A stretch of DNA of 64,000 nt from Calocera cornea HHB12733 (Eukaryota > Basidiomycota > Dacrymycetes > Dacrymycetales > Dacrymycetaceae): NCBI GenBank assembly GCA_001632435.1, contig KV423972.1:108797-172796 (forward strand), read 5' to 3'. Positions 53,670-64,000 of the stretch are shown piece after piece (positions within the stretch are counted from its first letter, which is position 1; each line of letters begins with the position of its first letter). The notes under the pieces are model-generated. The model worked only from the letters and a program-made list of their open reading frames with translations, was not told the origin of the DNA and ran no database searches. Both the position numbers and the translations under genes were made by a program.

Positions 53670-56543
53670 CACGCAGGACCTGGACCTGGGTAGACGTTGC
53701 CTCAAGAAAAAAGCAGAGGGTCGCGTCTGTGGCAAGCCACCCCAGCAATGTCAATGTCAATCAATGTCGCAAGATCTTGGGGTGCGGGCGTAGAAGGCGA
53801 TGGTGGAATTGATGATGGAAGAACGTACCCGCTGATGATACCGGCCGGCCTAATCGAGGACGAAGCGCAGCGTGGTGCCAATCACAGGCTGCCTACTGGT
53901 CAGCTGCCTCGGTGGTGGGAGCGCTCCGAAGTGGTGTTGGGTGGTGGTTGGCAGCGACACCCGGCGCCTGGGGTGGCAAACGTCGAGGAGATTCCAACGA
54001 CTTCGAGGGCGGAGGACCGGAGTGGGCGGTAGGTGCGTGTTCGAAGGGGTTGCCCTGTCAGAACGCAAGGCACGGGAAGAGCCGTTCGGCTGCGGGGCGG
54101 TGTGAGTGGACGGAGCAGCCGAAGAGTGAGCGAGCGAGCGAGGAGGATGACGCGAAGATCCGACAATGATAGCTGTTCGATCGACAGACCATCAGCGCTC
54201 AGTACGCATTCAGGGTGCGGGGCACACGGCACACTGTTGGAGGCCCCTCAACCATTCAATTCCATCTCACGCCCTGGCTTCTCACCCTACGAGAACCAGT
54301 CCCCGACGACATCGCTTCGCGCCAAAGAGTGGTGCCGGGAAGTGACCAGTCCTAGGAGTCCTCGCTACAGGGCCCCCCGCACTGTCCCGTGGTCCGCCCG
54401 CCGTAAATGCCGTGAAGCGTGCAGGGGAACAGGTCGTATTTTCCAAGTCTGCCAAGTCTACCTCCGTCCGGGGAGGCCTTTCTTCTCTAGTGGGTTGTCT
54501 AGACTCATGGGCCCAATTTGATGCCTTTCGTAGGCTCAGAACAGCGGGGGCATAAGAATATACCGAAACTGCCGGAGGAGAGCGCACTCTTTCGCTATCT
54601 CGTCAGTGGGATTGTCCACGATGCACAGGCTTCAGGGGCGTGGGCGCGGGGGAAGAGTCAGATACATTCAGACGGCCCAGCCAATGGTGAATCGACAAAG
54701 AAACGGATGGCGTGCGTGATAGCGCGAAGAGACAGGGTGTGCCGTGCGTTGCTGGCGTGTATTCCGGCATTCAGAGGGCGGGTGACAGTGTAGCATGCGG
54801 GCCGCCGTGGAGAGCGGATATCCGGGCCAGGCCAGTCCCTGACCTAACGCCGCATTGTCCCAACCCGCAGCATTCATAGAAGGGTTGCGGAGATAAATGA
54901 GCTCATTTTCATGCGGCCGCTTTTCGAATAGAATTTGACATTCCTCCCGCATTTGGGTTTAGACTGGCAAGGAGCGCCGCAGGTTTCGTGCCGATAACGC
55001 TGGAAATTAGCCTCGCGTTTGGTCAGCCGAGCAACAGCCCTGCCCTGCCTCGCCGCCGCCTCCATGCACGGCTGTCAGAACCCCCAGACTCGATCCCAAC
55101 GTTACTATGCGCAGCACTCTCGGGCGGCTGCAACCTTAATTCACGACCCCGTCGGCACCCGAAATGAAGACCCTTCCGGACGCAACTCCATGGTCGTTAT
55201 CGGATCCCATCGAATGAGCGGCGCACCGCCTTGCATGTCATTCCTCAGCGCCAAGGCGGTCAGGCGAAGCTGCGGCAAGCGGACGGATATAACGATGTCT
55301 CTATCCCCGGGTGCTGCGCACAGACGCGGGTGCCCTAAATGGTAGGGAACAGTCATTACATAATGTATTGCAACTTAGCAAACCTTCGATTTGCGGAAAG
55401 GAAGCAAAGAACTGTGTTCACCCCTCTTTCAGGTAAGTCCCTTCAAGGAGCCAAGCGAACTTCAATCAAAGAAGAATCCCCTTTCAAGGGGATTCTTCTT
55501 TGATTGGCAAAGAGTATCGGATCCAACAGATGTTTGTATGTGGGTTTTCAACAACAGCTGGACCCACGTGAGTTCTGCATTGGCTCCTGTGCAAAGGCAA
55601 CAGAAATCCTCTGGCTGTATGTCTTTCTGTCAGGCACTCTCATGGCGCCTCACATAAACAGCCGGCTGTACGCTTAATCCATGTTTCCGCTTGTATTACC
55701 CTCAGAAGTCAAGGGATGAGCTCCACAACATACCCAATTGGCTGCGACCGCTAGGCGGGGGGCAGCTTTCACATAGTTGGAACGGGGCACTGGATACTTC
55801 CGAAAGCGGCTCTTCCGGCACTTTCCGGCGCGCGAACACACGGTGGCATAGCAGGAGAAGAGAGGGTACACCGGCGATGTGGTGCGAAGCCGCGGAGGCA
55901 GCGGAGCTACGTACAACTGGGGGGTGGATCAAACCCCATGTGACGTACAATGCCGGCCAAGAGAACAGACGGCCGAGGGTTCAAAGCCCAGAAGGGAATG
56001 ACACGGCAGGGGCAGGGATGCGTGGTGTGTCGGTAACCTCCATAACGTACTTAAGGAATGTTCCGATCCTGAACAAAGGGAACACCAAGTATGCCGGGGC
56101 CGGGCTGCGGGGTTCCCCAGTCAGGTATCACGCCGGCTCCACTTCGGACCGCAAGGGCTTCTCGCCGCCTCCAGCGAGGAAGCATGGGACGGTGCCAAAG
56201 TGGGCGAGCGCCGCTGTACGAGCGCTCAGGGTCAATCGTGTTCGCGCCAAGCGTCGCTCGGCTCTGCTGAGAACTTCCGGGCGAGCTGGGGGTTGCTGGC
56301 CCTTCGGGAGAGGAAGATTGAAACCCCCCCCTCCCCAAACCTAGCATCGCTCCCTTGCCGTGCGACTGGTCAAACATGGCAAGGTGTTTCCCTTGAATAA
56401 CGAACCTTTGTGAACGATGCTGGCGGCATCATCGCCATGCTGTTACATCATATAATGTACAACATCCCCTAGTCACTCGTCGAAAATTGCCATATTGTGA
56501 CCTACACAACATTGGTCTCCGATCCTTAGAATTGACGGGTGCT
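53670..56543. other. Intergenic, 2.9 kb, with a perfect palindrome
   Basis: No gene supported. The perfect inverted repeat at 55463-55506 is listed separately. A 217-residue plus-strand ORF (55691-56344) in a GC-rich patch has no domain; the composition differs from the AT-rich flank after 56400. Confidence 0.5.
55463..55506. repeat. 44-bp palindrome, 21-bp perfect arms
   Basis: Left arm CAATCAAAGAAGAATCCCC plus TT (55463-55483) and right arm AA plus GGGGATTCTTCTTTGATTG (55486-55506) are exact reverse complements around a 2-base centre TC. No mismatch in the arms. Confidence 0.95.
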
Positions 56544-58180
56544 TCAAATTTCTACATCCTGCCGCTGAACGGAAGGCAGGGCACTCCCGTTATCATCTGA
56601 GGAACCGAATCCAGCCGCCGCTTGCTTCCAGGTTTCAGATGAACCCATCGATTTCAAATTGAGAAATAATCGGCCAGTCTGTGGACGTGGTTACACTGGT
56701 TAGAGTCTTAGGATGGGGAACAGACATACGGATATTGGAGTGAGAACGATGTACCATGGCAATGCCGCTGACTGCACGCTTGGAGGGCATGTTTGCAAAA
56801 AAACGGTGCAAACAAGCGATGTTGCTAAGTGCTCTCAGGCATTGGTAATTCATCGGGACATGACTGGGACGTACCAAACATCCTGTAGAGAAAGCGGGTT
56901 CAGACGACGTAGCAAACGTCTTGAACTGAAGTAAACGTACTGTGCAAAGTACATGCAACCGTCCCGCAGCAAAATACTTGTGAGAGCACCAGAATAGCCT
57001 CGCCTTGATATGATGAAGATCTTGACCATCGTCAAGAAGAAGAGGATGACTTGAGGAGCGATCAGCCAAGCATACTTTCTCACATAAAATGAGGCAACAA
57101 ACAATCAAATATCACTGTTGCAACGCTGATGGACACAGTGAGAAGTGCCCCAGTCATAGTTATGACGAAACTCACACGACGACCGTGGCTCCCCACGCCG
57201 GCACACCAGTGACCGTGAAGCACCCAAAGTTTTCGACACCGGGTTCAAACCCCACCGCCGCTTGAATGTTCCATATTGACATGGCGAGATATAGCTGCGA
57301 AGCTGTCAGCTGAGTTTTCGTTGCCTGGCAGGCAAACGCAACCAATAAGAGACTGCTGTACAGGGCTGTTAATACCCGTTGTACTAGAGAGGAGTTTCAG
57401 CCGGCTCTGTCGGCCTCGAAAGCAGTGGACGAACGAGACAACCCCCGACGTGTGCTCTGGCCTGGGTTGCCGTACATGGCACATACTCGGAGTAGAAGAA
57501 GACCATCGCTTGCGGCGGAGATGACACAGTATAAGCTATGCGGTTTCAGTTCGGTAAAGTCTCCGACAGCTTACTGTACGCACATTGCAAAGACAACATT
57601 ATACACGTCACAGCTGCCTCAACTGAGCGGAGTGACTCCTGTTGCCGCGAGGAATGAAGCTTACTACTGTTGAACACATCAACACACGTAGCCAGTCATG
57701 GAGATGAACCGTATGTACATACCGCGTTGAGATGACCCTGCTCAGAGACTTGTGACGCGTGAGCAAAAGATACCCGGGCAAGAATCAAGATGCAGCAGAC
57801 TAACTAAGCGAACTCATTCTGCCAACAGACAGTCAGCACCGCCTGCCAACCGCAAATGCACTGGACGCACACCGATGTTGCCAATCCCAGGTAACGAGAG
57901 GTGACATAGAGTGTCTTTGGCAAAGTCCACGGGGCACTCGAGTGCGAGATCAACGGCAGCCGGTACTCGAAGATGGCAAAGCACTGTACCTCCAGACGAA
58001 CTCGATCTATTGCAGATCTCAATCAACGCTGTCACTGTCCGCAGAAAGGATGCGTACCTCTTGATTGAGGGTGATGGTGATCTCCCAAGCCATCAGAGCT
58101 GTGCTCGACCCTGCAAGCCATTAGCACTTGCCTGGCGCACGTCGTCGACCGAGCAGCACGCAGCACGCACAGAGCGACAT
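56544..58180 (-). pseudogene. DUF6533-type seven-helix protein, copy 2, possibly decayed
   Basis: From ATG 58180 (MSLCACCVLL) to the TGA ending at 56544 the same blocks as copy 1 appear in order: AWEITITLNQE, PWTLPKTLYVTSRYLGL, ISAASDGLLLLRVCAMYG, VQRVLTALYSSLLLVAFACQ, AAVGFEPGVENFGCFTVTGV, ILFFLTMVKIFIISRRG, ILLRDGCMYFA, PWYIVLTPIS and GRLFLNLKSMG. In the segment NEFA-LVCCILILAR a TAG (57806-57804) stands where a hydrophobic or Trp residue is expected, and one junction (ACQ) needs a GC donor. Unless an alternative splice avoids the stop, the copy is broken. It is called a pseudogene with reservation. Confidence 0.5.
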
Positions 58181-59063
58181 GGCGAGTCCCGGTGCCTGCG
58201 ATGGATCCATGGCGATGGGAGAAGCGCACGACGTCTGGAGGCAAGAGATGCGCGCGTCGGGCCCAAGTCAAGCAGCGCTGCTTAATAACGAAAGTCCAAA
58301 CAGGGCGGTAGTCCATTCCAGGAGAAGAAAATCGCTAGCTCTAGCGCGCGCCTGGCCGTGCGTCGAGGTGAGTCCTATCGTGGGGGATACGAGCCCCCGG
58401 GCCTTCAGATCATCGCACAGCGTGTGCGGAACTCCCTTCCCGAATAGGCGACCCTGGCGGATCGCCTGGGAAGGAATTTCCCTACGAGCCCCCCCCGCCT
58501 CGCGCCCCTGGACACTGCATGCTACGGGCCCCCGTAGCATGCAGTGTCCAGGGGAGCGAGGCGGGCGTGTCCATCAGGTGAGAACAGAGGTGTCGAGTGG
58601 GTGGCCGGGTTGGATGCGGTGAGCGCACCCTGGATTGATGGGCGGCATCTGACGCGCCCTCTCTCTCGGGCATGATGGCTCGGGGATGACCAGTCGACAC
58701 CTTAAAGTAGAACGATCTATTAGTACAGTAGTCTGAGGAAGACGATCGCGTAATCGATCGCCGGGCAAGGGAATCAACGCCGAATATCATTACCAATACT
58801 CGTAAGCGACATGGGATGCAGGGTCGTAGAGTACATGAGTGTGTGAGTGTGTGAGTGCTGGTGTGTACTGGAAGTGAATGACAGGCGGGGGGTGACAAAG
58901 ACGTACCGGAGGCCGCGGAGGGACCGGGCCGTCAGTGGAGATGCGAGGATTAGGAGGACAGTGCCAGATGAAAAGTCCCATAATGAGCGAATGAAGACTG
59001 TTGGCTTTTTGGGCATAGCATGCCAGTGGTTCGCCGGCGTGCTGGGTGGTGCGCAGTGCCCGG
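58181..59063. other. Intergenic with a 72-bp palindrome
   Basis: 883 bp between copy 2 of the DUF6533 family and the Hua1-like 3' end. It contains the palindrome 58494-58565 and an adjacent imperfect hairpin; otherwise short unsupported ORFs. Confidence 0.55.
58494..58565. repeat. 72-bp palindrome with 24-bp perfect inner arms
   Basis: The inner arms 58505-58528 and 58531-58554 (left starts CCCCTGGACACTGCATGCTA) are exact reverse complements around CC. After one mismatch (58504 G versus 58555 A) the outer arms CCCGCCTCGC (58494-58503) and GCGAGGCGGG (58556-58565) also pair perfectly. Confidence 0.95.
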
Positions 59064-61582
59064 TCACTGGCCCGCATCGGAGAGGAAGACCATGCCCGTG
59101 CCGCGGCAGGTCGGGCACACCTCGTCGTCGAAGAAGAGCACGCTGATCGCGCCGGTGCCGTCGCACCCCGCACACCGGCCGTCGCACTCCGCCGCGCGCG
59201 CCTCCCGCTGGAGGTACACGTCCCTCTCCCGGGCCGCGGCGGCCGGGGCCGGCGGAGCAGGCACGGGGAAGATCACGCCCGCCTGGGCCGCGGCCACGGG
59301 GGTCTTGGGCGGCGCCGCTTTGGGGAAGACGAAGGCGCTGCCCAGCGGCCCGGCGAACCGGCCGCGCTCGCCGCTCTCCGGCCAGGCGCCGACCAGGCTG
59401 CCCCCGCCCGCGCGCTTCGGCTGCGCAAGCTTCGGGGCGGGCTTGGGCGGTGGCAAGGGCAAGGGCCGCTGGAAGCTCTGCCCGCGCGGGGCGGTCGTGA
59501 GCGGGGCCACGAAGGGGCGGCCGTACCTCTGCCAGCACTTGCGGCACGGGTGGGAGGGGTCGAACGCCTTGTAGCCCGTGTTGGAGCCTGCAGCAACCCC
59601 GTGCCGGGACGTCGTCAGCGTGCGTCCACGCTCATCGCATCACAGCTGGACAAGGCGGGAGAAGACGCACACTTATGGCAGTTGTATCCCTCCGGGTAGC
59701 ACAGCACACACCCGCGGTGCATCAGCGGCCTCCCAACGACGGGCAGGGCGCTCGGCCCGTCCTCCCCTCGCCCCGCCGAGCCGGCACGGGCGTTCGCCGC
59801 GCTCTGGCCCAGCTCCCGCGCCTGCTCAGGCAGGTGCGGGCCCTCGAACACCTCGCGCCGATCCACATGCGTGTCCTCGAACATCGTCCGCGTGCGCGTG
59901 CGCCGCTCGCGCACGTCCACAGAGGCGGACCCCAGCACACGCACGCTCCCGCTCCGCCCCGAGCCGGGCCCTTGGCGCGTAGCGGCCAGCAGCCGCTCCC
60001 AGGCGAGCCAGCGCTCGTCCCGCCCGCTGGTGGTGCGCTCGCGCACTTGCTGCTGCTGCTGTTGCTGTTGTGGTTGCTGTTGGGGCTGTGGTAGCCGTTG
60101 CTGCCCGCCGGCGGCAGCGCGCGACCCCGGGTGCTCCCACGCCAGCCCCTCCCCGCCCACAGACCGAGACCCAAAGCCAGAAGGGGACGCGCCCTCGCTC
60201 TCCCACCCCCTAGGGCTCGGCTCCCCCCACCCCGGGCTCCGCCCGCCTCCCCCACCCACGGCAACACCAAACGCCGTCATAGGGCTAGGCGGGGCGGCCC
60301 CGGGCGGTAGGGGGCACCTGCTCCCGCTGCTGGTGCGCCCTGCGTGGGACGGCGCAGCCGCTGCTGTGGGAGGACGGGGGCTGCCCAGACTGGGCGAGGC
60401 GGTGTAGAGCGCTTCGTCGAGCCAGGCCGGGGCGGGGGGGACGCGCACCTGTACTGCGGGCTTCTGGGCGCGCGGGGGCCTGCCTGCTGGGCGTGCGGGG
60501 GACGTCGCTGAGTGAGATTGGGATGGGGATTGGGATTGGGATTGGGACAGTGCGGAGGGGGAGTGCGCCGGGCCTGTGGGGCCTGTGGGCGTGGGGGACG
60601 AGACGGAGGAGAGGAGGCTTGGGGAGCTCGCCCACCCGGCTGGCATGCCCAGCCCCAGCCCTGCGAGCGTTGGCCCTTGCGAGGCGGGGGCGGGCGGGGC
60701 CCAGCTGCCCGCGCTGGAGGTGCTGCCCGCCGCCTGCTCATGCGGGTCTTTGTGCTCCGAGAGCAGCGAGGGATGCTGCCCTGGGCCTGGGCCGAGGGGG
60801 GAGGGCAGGCCCTGCGCGTGTGCGGCGGCGGGCGAGGGGAGGAAGGGCGAGCGGCGGTCTGCTGGTGAGCCGGAGGGGAGTGACGGGGCGGAGGGCGCGG
60901 AGTGGAAGGAGTGGAAGGAGCCGTCCGAGTCGTACGCCGCGTCGTGTTCCCACGGCAACGTGGGCAGGGTGGGTGGTTCATCAGCAGCATCAGCAGCAGC
61001 AACAGGGGTGGTGGTGGTGAGCAGGCTCGGGCGGCGGCTCGGCAGGAGCGGGTCGGAGGCGGTCTGCTGGTGCCGCGGTGCGAGGCTGGGGGGCGGCCTG
61101 AGGTCCTCGAGCGCTGCAGAGAGGCTTGAGCTCCTCCCTCCCGCACTGCTGATCGCTGGCGGGGGCGGCAAGTCGGGGAACGGGAGGAACGGGCGGCCCC
61201 AGGGGCGCAGGGGGCCGAAGGAGACGCTCGCTTCTGACGAGTGCGGGCGCGGGGTGTACGCGGGCGGGGGGTCTGCGTCGCCCTCCTCCTCCTCGAGTGT
61301 CCGCGGTCCGCTCGGCGGGAGCGGGGGCAGCGCGTGCTCGTCTGTCGGGATGGGGGGCGGGGGCGGGGGCGGGGTGGTGCTCCTGGCGTGGAGGGAGCGG
61401 CGTGCGAGGTTCTCGTTTACGCCTGGCGGGGTGGGGCGGGAGGCGGCCTGCCTGAGGGTGGAGGTGCGCGGGAGGGAGGAGGAGAGGGTGTGCAGCGCCT
61501 GCGGGGTGAAGAGCGAGCGCGGGCGGGAGGCGGACGGGCGGGTCGGGCGCGCAGAGGCCATCGGCGCGCTGCTCGTCAGCAT
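59064..61582 (-). CDS. HUA1: Hua1-like zinc-finger protein with long disordered N-terminus
   Basis: Exons 61582-59671 and 59587-59064, about 811 residues (804 if the second Met at 61561 is used). The C-terminal 200 residues match the fungal Hua1 family: GRPLMHRGCVLCYPEGYNCH, KCSNTGYKAFDPSHPCRKCW, QRYGRPF, then a DnaJ-type zinc region CDGRCAGCDGTG and CPTCRGTGMVF. Yeast Hua1 is a cytoplasmic protein tied to Rsp5/ubiquitin and actin-patch factors; its exact role is open. Residues 1 to about 600 are Pro/Ser-rich low complexity with a polyQ stretch (CAG/CTG run at 60048-60090) and the PPAY motif PPPAYTPRP, a potential WW-domain (Rsp5-type) ligand. The frame extends further upstream only with a GTG start, which I rejected. 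The intron has donor AAGT|GTGCGT. Confidence 0.85.
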
Positions 61583-63742
61583 CGGAGCGGCGAGGGGGGG
61601 CAAGCAGCAGAGAGCAGAGAGCAAGCAAGCAAGCAGGGCCACCCGCAGAGGATAGAGGCGACCCGCTCACCCCGGGCAGGGCCCAGCGAGGCGTGCGGGC
61701 GAGGCGGGCAGGCGACTGTGGGTCAAACGAGCAAGCGACCCCTCAGGGTGCACCTCAGGCTGGCACGAGCGGGCTGCGTTTGATGGGGATGGAGGATGAT
61801 GATGAGAGAGAGGGAGATTAAATGCCGGGTAACGCAAGGTCGTGAATGGGAATGCTGGATGCTGGATACTAGATGGTAAATACTGGATTGATGGGGATAG
61901 GTGTGTGCGTCTCGTGAGTACTCCGTCCCCCGTCCGCTCCCATCGCCTGTCACCGACCAGGCCGGGACGCGCACCTTCCGCCCTCCGAGGCTCCGGCCCA
62001 AGGGACCTTTATCGCGCCTCCCACCGCGATCGGCGGGGGCGAGAGCGGAGGCTTATGCATCACTTACCAGCTGCGGATGGGAGCGGCGCGACGATGATCG
62101 GCGAGGGGGAACTTCCGATCGGGACGCGTCGCGGATGAACCTGACGCGGATGTGCCTGACAACCACAACCACAACCTTCCAACCTTCCTCCCTGTTTCCT
62201 GCTCCTTACGGCACAGGGGGGGCTGCGTACCATACTGTAAGCAGCTACAGCATGAGGGGGATGACTCCCAGCAGGCGCAGGCGGAGCGGTGGTCGACAGT
62301 ACATAGGCTTATCATTTGCCTACTTGTGCCGCCCCTACATACGTGGGTTGGACGGGTGAGGGCAGCCTGGGCCCTGGTCCTGGTCCTGGGCACAATCCCC
62401 GGCGGGCCAAACGGTGGTAACTGGTACCAGGTATTTCTGCTGCTTGAGCAGCAGCAAGCACGCTCGGCTGGCAGGTAAGCATGTCAACAAATGTGTTCAG
62501 CTGGCCCGTCCCGCAGAACATGTCTACATGCAGTACAGTAAGATCACGCATCCTATGTACTCGGCGCTCGACTACACTGTAACGTTACAGGATCTGAACA
62601 AATGCCATCTCCTGTTGCTACATATGGTGAGGTTGCAGACCAGCTCTTGAACGGAAGGCTGGCCGCTTCTTCACTCTTTTAGAGGCCAAGCTGCCTTCGG
62701 CAGTACCCAAGACTCGTGCGGCATTTAGGAGTAGCTGCCACTTCCAATCCTGGTAAAATGTCATAAACACAAATGGGGGCCAAAAGTACGGTCAGTCATG
62801 CCTCCAAGGAGCGGGCTGTTAACTCGGCACCATCCAGCTGATTGTAGGTGTTTTCTAGTACAGTAGATGGGCCCATGACAACGTGGACGCGTCATGCATC
62901 ACGGGCATTCTAGAATCTAGCTTACTGTATTACAAATCATGAATGGGTATTCTAGCATTTATGCGTGACAGAGCCGGGGATCTGGGGGATAACTCAAAGA
63001 TTTCCTGCACCCCTGTCCGTCGTCCAGCGAGGACATCGGCCCTCCTCCCGCGTTGAGCCCTCGTCCAGCAGTATGTATCCATCAAGTACCAAGGCTGTTA
63101 GGGCTCCTCAGCCGGCCAGCAGCGGACGATTCTGTCCAATTCGCTTCCAGGCAGGCTAGATAATGTTCGGATCACGTCGCAGGCGAATTAAGCCCACCGC
63201 ATGCGAGGCGCGTGAGCTCCTACATTTGCCTAATATGGGAGGAAGGCAATTTCGGCTGTGCCATTAAGTAAGTCGGCTAGATACTGTACATCCGATTCTC
63301 TTGTCAATTGGCGACATAGCGTTAGAGTGGCGTTACGTAGATAACGCTCCGTACGGATTCCGGGTCACACAAGTCTCACTTGGTCAGGTACCAGGAACGG
63401 CTTCGTGCCTGGTGCCTGGTGCCTGGGAATATACAGGAATCCCGTAGCTACTTAACTATGCTGTCTAGGTAGCGAATATGAGTTGCCTTTTCCCCCTGTC
63501 CAAATATCGTTATCCGAAGGCGTTATCCCGCGTTATCGACAAGCGTTATCTCGGTCTCACACAGGCGACACTCCTCTGATAGAACTTAACAAGATCCCAT
63601 TATACTATCTACTACAACAAGTAGTTCTAGCTATTCATTGGAGGTCATGCCGGGATACTGGTGAGTTTCTATCAGACTGTCAGTGTTCACTTGTCTCGAG
63701 TAGAATCTTCGAAATCGCGAACATACCAACGACATAGCGTAA
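61583..63742. other. Intergenic, no gene seen
   Basis: 2.2 kb. The first 400 bp are GC-rich, probably the Hua1-like promoter and leader; after 62400 the DNA is AT-richer. No ORF with a domain. Confidence 0.5.
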
Positions 63743-64000
63743 CCCGATTCAAACCCCCACGCGTTCACCATCGTCAACACCCGCCGAAACAAATATCCAC
63801 CTCCTTCGCCCCCATCTATCACTGCCTCATCCTCCAATATAACGCCCGCGTTACTCCCGACCGAAACTCAACAAGCCTTGGATTCTCTTACTTCCTCCAC
63901 GGAGCTGTCTTCCCGATCAGGATCCACGGACGACGCGGCTATCCAGGCGCTTCTTGACAGCCTTCCGGCCACAACCCAGGTCACCCTCGACGCGGAACTA
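63743..64000 (+). CDS. Possible start of a gene running off the right edge
   Basis: An open frame of 86 codons without stop reaches the window end: ITASSSNITPALLPTETQQA, then LDSLTSSTELSSRSGSTDD, AAIQALLDSLPATTQVTLDA. The Ser/Thr-rich, weakly repeated LDSL pattern looks coding. No in-frame ATG is present, so an upstream exon would be needed, and a competing frame (to 63957) is also open. Low confidence. Confidence 0.3.

Noticed and set aside
55691..56344. 217-residue plus-strand ORF in a GC-rich patch
   Set aside because: No recognisable domain and two competing minus-strand ORFs. I considered an organelle-derived or rRNA-like insert but could not match it.
57240..57265. GGTTCAAACCC resembling a tRNA B box
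   Set aside because: It lies in a conserved coding block of the DUF6533 copy, with no A box or cloverleaf around it.
60576..61655. 359-residue plus-strand ORF
   Set aside because: It lies opposite the low-complexity N-terminus of the Hua1-like gene; no domain, composition dictated by the other strand.

Overview
The window is nuclear DNA of a filamentous basidiomycete, most likely an Agaricomycete. The evidence is dense genes with many 45-60 bp GT-AG introns, microexons, a DUF6533-type seven-helix family found in mushrooms, a large CY[IV]xRLP-type F-box family, and proteins that match fungal housekeeping families. No rRNA, tRNA, CRISPR array, prokaryotic operon or virus was found. Exon borders were read by hand from splice sites and frame continuity, so a few are provisional.

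Layout. 0-9.5 kb: 3' half of the clathrin heavy chain, a small inverted-repeat element, a Prm10/ThrE-like membrane protein, a CID-domain RNA-processing protein, and a DPP1-like lipid phosphatase. 9.5-11.5 kb: non-coding, holding a 488-bp element with terminal inverted repeats of 115 bp or more. 11.5-16 kb: flavin monooxygenase, dolichyl-diphosphatase (convergent), and a BRCT-like gene. 16-20.5 kb: a broken F-box gene, then about 3 kb of repeat-containing, gene-poor DNA. 20.5-27 kb: a basic Pro/Ser-rich protein, a minisatellite, a secreted class-3 lipase, a small Gln-rich protein, and a conserved F-box protein. 27.7-41.7 kb: an F-box paralogue cluster with two intact copies and four broken or truncated ones, interleaved with a mitochondrial carrier, an Adip-like coiled-coil protein and a GPI-anchored Ser/Thr-rich protein. 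42-50.4 kb: arsenite exporter ACR3, a DUF6533 protein, SYS1, and a second mitochondrial carrier paralogous to the first. 50-64 kb: an unrecognised 470-residue protein, a second and possibly decayed DUF6533 copy, two long near-perfect palindromes, a Hua1-like zinc-finger protein, and a possible gene start at the right edge.

The genes do not form one pathway. Several act in membrane traffic and lipid metabolism (clathrin, SYS1, DPP1-like, dolichyl-diphosphatase), but adjacency in a fungal chromosome is weak evidence of shared function. I see no previously undescribed biochemical system. The most unusual material is structural: two MITE-like elements, two perfect-arm palindromes, the decaying F-box cluster, carrier paralogues that share two intron positions but differ in the rest, and GC-AG candidate introns.
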